A stretch of 64,000 nucleotides of DNA from Melanocharis versteri (taxonomy: Eukaryota; Chordata; Aves; Passeriformes; Melanocharitidae): NCBI GenBank assembly GCA_013397845.1, contig VZTG01007081.1, forward strand, positions 1-64,000, in the 5' to 3' direction. A program made the position numbers and the translations under genes. The notes under the pieces were generated by a model. The model saw nothing but the letters and a program-made list of their open reading frames with translations, did no database searches and had not been told where the DNA came from. This document shows, piece by piece, positions 59,754-64,000 of this stretch (positions are counted from its first letter, which is position 1; every line of letters begins with the position of its first letter).

Positions 59754-59884
59754 TCCCAGAATCCCAGCATTGTTTGGGTTGGAAGGGACCTTAAAGTTCA
59801 TCCCATTCCACCTCCTGCCATGAGCAGGGACACCTTCCATAGCCCAGGGTGCCCCAAGCCCTGTCCAACCTGGCCTTGAACAAT
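59754..59884 (-). mobile_element. CR1 LINE 3' fragment
   Basis: Antisense CR1 3' end with a doubled start (GGAATCCCAGAATCCCAGC, the terminal octamers), then TTGTTTGGGTTGGAAGGGAC and CCCAAGCCCTGTCCAACC. It is cut to about 130 bp. Confidence 0.92.
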
Positions 59885-61128
59885 TAAATTCTCTGAGAAA
59901 CTCCTGTTTGAGCATCCAGCAAGCCCTGGCCCAGGTCCCCCCTTGTCAATGAGCAGGGCTGACGTGGAAAAGCATCAGTGGGAACCCCAGTGTCTGCACT
60001 GGCACAGCTCCTCTGCTCCTGGGGATGCTGATCCTGTGGGACCAGATCTCTGGAAACCATCACTGACTCCCAGATCTCATCCCAACCAAGTCAGGTGAAG
60101 TTATCCCTGATTTTACCCCATGTCTCCCTCAGTCAGCAGTCACAGAGTGCCCTGCACGGTTGGAACACTCAGCTCCAGCCTCAGGACCTGCAGAGCTGCT
60201 GCTGACCCTGAAGCTGTTCGTGTGTCCTGTCAGCTCAGGAAATGTTCCCTCACAGCTGATGCACCTTCACAGCAGGTCCCACCTACACCAGGAAGGGTGG
60301 GAGGCCTGGAACAGAATGCCAGGGGTTTGTGCCTTGCACTAAGGGACAGCACAGAGAGCAGCTGTCACCCAAAGGGGCAGCCTGGCCCTTGATCTGCTCC
60401 TTCCAGGGCTCCACACAAACCACAGCAGGGCCCAGGCATCTCCAGCCCAGGGAGCTCGCTGCCATCCCCACCTCTGCCTGCACAGGGCCACGGTGGGGCT
60501 TTCACAGGGCTGACAGAGAGAGCATCCACGAGATCCTGAGCCAGGATAACCAGCCTGGCGTCCAAAAACTGGGACTCGGGATGTGAAGAAATGGCAGAGG
60601 AGGTCAGGAGCCAGGATGGGAGCAGAGCAGTGGCCCCCAGCTCCCCTCATCCTCCCTAACCAGAGGAGCACTCCCTCAGGCCTGCACTCCTGAGCATTCC
60701 AGTGGTGGATCCACAGGGGCTGCACAGCCAGGAATTCACTCCAATCCAACACTGCCCTGCAGCCTGGAGCCTCCTTTCTCTCCTGCACCCCACGGCCCTG
60801 CTCCCACACACACTCAGCCAGCCGGCCCCTCCCTCCGAGCACACCCCCAGCATCCCTGCTTGTTCTGGATGCAGGCTGGGGGTTTGATCTCTGCCACTGC
60901 ACCAGCTGCTTCCCGGCAAGATCTGCAGAGAGAAATGCTCCTGAAAATGCCAAAAGGTTCAATTTCAATCCTGCCTTTTGTTCTCCATCTGTCCCTATTG
61001 GTCTTCCCTGAAGGGCAAGCCCAAGGAACTCGAATCCAGTGGACCTGTTGCTCCATTAAAAACCCCAGCTGCCAGCTGCAATGACTTACGGTATCTATTA
61101 CAAACTGTTTTGTCATCTGCACGAGCTG

Positions 61129-61204
61129 GGAAATGGGGCTGCCAAGGAAATGGGGCTGCCAGGGAAGTGGGGCTGCCAAGGAAATGGGGCTGCCAGGGAA
61201 GTGG
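61129..61204. repeat. 17-bp tandem repeat in alternating variants
   Basis: GGGGCTGCC occurs at 61135, 61152, 61169 and 61186, 17 bp apart. Units alternate between AAGGAAAT and AGGGAAGT tails, giving a 34-bp higher-order period. Confidence 0.93.
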
Positions 61205-61888
61205 AACCACCTGATGCCAAGGAAAGTAACCCCGCCAGGGACATCAGCCCAACTGCAAGCACAGAAACACCCACTGCTCCATCCCCACCCCAAATCCTGC
61301 CCAAACCTCCCCAAATCCCGTGGTAGCCCCCAGAACTAAAGGTGGGAACTGCCTGTAGCCACACAGAGGAAGGAGCAAAGACCCAGAGCACCAGGGAGGC
61401 TCAAGGAATTACCAGGAGCAGGGAATTCCGTGTGCAGCACTGGCCAGGTGGTCCCTGGGAGAGCACCACACCTCCTCTACACCCCTAAGGAAAACATCCT
61501 TTGTGTTTGCTGGGCTCAGCTGGGTGGGAAAAGCCTACAGAGCCCAAGGTGTTATCAGAAACCCTGGAGAGGTCAGGGCTCCAGTGCCGTGGGAGACCCC
61601 AGCCTCCACTGTCCCACGTTCTCACCTGCCTGAAACTCCAAAGCCATCCGGGCTGGGGTTTCTGCAGGAAATCACTAAAGCAGCTCCTTCAACAGCACTA
61701 AAGAAATGTGAACGTTTTTCAGGGAGACTCAGAGCCAGGAGAGTCTCTGAAGCTTTTACCTGCAGCTGGACAAGAGGAAACTGTGACAGGGGAGCAGGGG
61801 GATGGATCAGTTCTCACAGAGAAAGCTGGTCCCAGTCAGGGCACGCAGCTCAAGCCCCTGGTCACTGGGGTCAGCAAAACCCAAAGAG

Positions 61889-62010
61889 AATCACAGAATA
61901 CCCTGAGCTGGAAGGGACCAACGAGGATCATGGATCCCAGCCCCTGGCCCTGCAGACACCCCAAGAACCCCACCCTGTGCTGCTCTGCTGCGCTTCTCCC
62001 AGAGCCCCGA
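61889..62010 (-). mobile_element. CR1 LINE 3' fragment
   Basis: Antisense CR1: AGAATCACAGAATACCCTGA, GGAAGGGACCAACGAGGATC, CCCCTGGCCCTGCAGACACC. Same subfamily as the 31267 and 44030 copies; short. Confidence 0.88.
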
Positions 62011-63379
62011 AAGCCTCGGAGCTGAGCACAGGGACAGCAGGTCAGCTCCAGTTAAACACCCCATCCTCAGGCTGGAACATCCAGCACTGGGAAAGGCTGG
62101 GATGTGACTCAGCTCTGTGCAATCCCCCTGCGAGCACAAACACCCAGACAGCTCCCGGGAGAGCGAGCGCGCAGCGCTGTTGTTGCTGCTGGAATGAGCA
62201 AAACAAGAAAGGGATCCCTCAAGTCCCACTAATGTGCAACGCTGAGGCAAATTACAGCAACCCTGAGCATGTCTCCCCCGGTGTAGCCTGCTCCTTTAAG
62301 CAGCCTTTCATCCAGAGGGTTTCCTTTATTCCGAGAGGTTTGCTTTTCAAAGAGATGTTATCCCAGATTAAAAACACTAAAAGACACAACAACAACTAAA
62401 AAAAAAAAAAGCAGGTGATGATTAAGCAACAGACTCAGACAAAGTGTGCAGCTGTGAGATAACACAGCATCTCAGGGGCACATGGCTGCATCCTCCAGCA
62501 GCCCGGGAACCTCGTTATCGCTCCCAAACACAACCTGCACACTGCCTTTGGAATTACAGCCCTGCAACAAGCACAAACAAAGGCAGCCTCCAAAAGAGTC
62601 TTTATGAAGTGTAATGTGCAGCTCAGGGGAGAACAGGGGTTCAAACTACAACTCCCCAAGCTTCCTCCTTCAAGGAGGGATTTTTTTTCCCCGTTACAGT
62701 ACATTGGCATCTTTTATCTATTTACAGCTCAGACATAAAGCATCAGAATGCCGGTGTTCATTAACTTTAATCTCTCACTGCACACTTTTGTGTTGTGCTG
62801 TGCTGTTGTACAACAAAGCTGAGAGCAAGGAGTGTCTAATGAGGCTTCAGAAGCTCTTTGTTCCAGCCTGAAAACCTCACACCAGCACCAGGCTTTGCTC
62901 CTGGCTGTGTCACAGCTCTACCTGGAGGGCACAGAGCCAGCTGAGCAGGGCAGGTGGCTCTTGCCTCTATCCCTGAGGCTAATCTTAAAACTTGATTTGG
63001 AAATCTCTGTCAATATTTGGTGCTTTGTTCTTTTTTGCTGTGGTTCCTCTTCCCCCCTGACAAATCCACACAAAGCCCCAGCCAGGGACTGTCCTGAGCC
63101 TTCAGCAACTTCCCAAAGCTGCTTGTGGTCACCCAGGGGACAGCACAGCTCTGGGCTTGGGCACTGCTCCCTGGAATCAACCTCCTCTCAGGTTACACAG
63201 CTGAGCCCCCAGAGGCTTTTCCTGGGCTACAGCCACATCCCCACAGAAACTGTCCCTCACACCCACACAGCTGCTCCCAGAGAGGCTGAAGAAATTCCTT
63301 GTCTTGTTCAGTCACAGCCTCCAAAGTCACATCCACACAGCCCCATCCTCTGCTTGATCCTCCAGGATTCATCTCTAAA

Positions 63380-63730
63380 TCTGAGAGCTCATGAGGAACT
63401 ATTTTCCTGTAATTATTTTCCTGTAGAAGCCAAATCTATTTATTATGATGACTTTGTTTGTAATATCCAAAGCATCAACTCTGCGATGCTGCTATTGCTG
63501 CTCAAAATTATTGCCTACCATTAGTGGGAAGTCTGTGACAATGTTATTGCCATTAATAATTCCTGGCTGTCACTGCAGCTCCTCGAGGATGCTGAGAGGG
63601 AGCACATGGTCCCAGAGATACGTTCTGGTTTGTATCATTTCTTTTACATGAGAAAAGCAGATTATTACACACTTGGGAGGAGCTCTTCATAAACATCTGC
63701 CAAGTTACCTCATTATCTTCCTTCAAATCC
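63380..63730. promoter_or_regulatory. AT-rich island, candidate conserved non-coding element
   Basis: Repeat-free sequence rich in TAAT and MEF2-like AT cores (ATCTATTTATTATGATG, GCCATTAATAATTCC). It contains a small tandem doublet of TATTTTCCTGTA (about 63400-63427). No gene. Confidence 0.28.
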
Positions 63731-64000
63731 CTCCTTAAAAATCTCCTCTGTCATGAGGCCTGCAAAGCCTCAGCAGCACAACACTGGCATTATTAACTCA
63801 CCCTCCCAGCTGATGGCACCACCTCTGTCCCCACGCCACTCTCCTTGTGCACCTCCATCCCAATGTTCCTGAGGACAGAACCCCTCAGGGATGTCCAGCC
63901 CTCAGCACAGCCCTGGGCCACCATGAGGGACCCTGGATGCTCCTGATTCCAACCACAGCACCCTCGGGGTGGCATGCAGCCTAGGTGTGCCAGGAGACTG

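Larger units (their letters stand above)
57287..64000 (-). other. GALNT17: Partial GALNT17 intron upstream of exon A
   Basis: This intron sequence precedes exon A and runs off the right edge. The preceding exon, expected to end in an acidic stretch before E-E-L-K, is not visible. It contains CR1 fragments at 59754-59884 and 61889-62010, a 17-bp tandem repeat at 61129-61204, a short A run at 62397-62410 and an AT-rich island at 63380-63730. The rest (57290-59750, 59890-61120, 62010-63380) shows no gene. Confidence 0.8.

Noticed and set aside
61503..62399. 298-codon plus-strand open frame
   Set aside because: It runs through an antisense CR1 fragment and ends in an A-rich stretch. Composition is mixed with no recognisable domain.
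62832..63524. 230-codon plus-strand open frame
   Set aside because: No recognisable domain, low-complexity Ser/Pro/Leu composition, and its right part is the AT-rich island. I cannot support it as a gene.
1..64000. CRISPR arrays, operons, bacterial genes, tRNA or rRNA genes
   Set aside because: The sequence is vertebrate intron. The tandem arrays lack CRISPR-like unique spacers, and I found no tRNA or rRNA signature.

Overview
The window looks like avian, most likely songbird, nuclear DNA. It is GC-rich and carries more than 25 fragments of CR1 LINEs, recognisable by their conserved 3' end and the terminal ATTCYRTGATT octamers. It has no Alu or L1 elements, no operons and no long intact genes. 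The only protein-coding gene I can support is on the minus strand. Three internal exons encode contiguous catalytic-domain sequence of a polypeptide N-acetylgalactosaminyltransferase, best matched to GALNT17 (WBSCR17/GALNTL3). In transcript order they are 57286-57112, 55550-55353 and 5385-5268.

The three exons join in frame (phase 2, phase 2, ending in phase 0) with AG/GT splice sites and give 163 whole or split codons. The protein reads continuously across both junctions, so no coding exon is missing between them. Everything else is intron: one intron of 1,561 bp, one of 49,967 bp that fills most of the window, and parts of two flanking introns that run off each end.

Region by region: 1-5267 is the intron 3' of the last exon here. 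5386-55352 is the giant intron, holding CR1 fragments on both strands, a probable solo LTR near 22.3 kb, several minisatellites (59 bp at 10.9 kb; 23 and 44 bp at 25.1-25.9 kb; an 89-bp higher-order purine array at 32.0 kb; a 71-bp doublet at 39.1 kb; 47 bp at 50.2 kb; about 68 bp at 53.0 kb; 23 bp at 55.1 kb), and AT-rich islands that resemble conserved non-coding elements. 57287-64000 is upstream intron.

Two runs of N (25645-25760 and 50382-50561) fall inside tandem repeats. Three single Ns (19152, 21467, 46025) mark assembly joins. Two of these sit exactly between near-identical copies (283 bp and about 2.35 kb), which suggests false duplication in the assembly. I see no clear undescribed gene system. 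The most interesting signals are the hairpin-forming 47-bp repeat, the palindromic 23-bp array touching a coding exon's 5' splice site, the assembly duplications, a ~200-bp segment shared by two distant intron sites, and an RFX X-box beside an AT-rich island.
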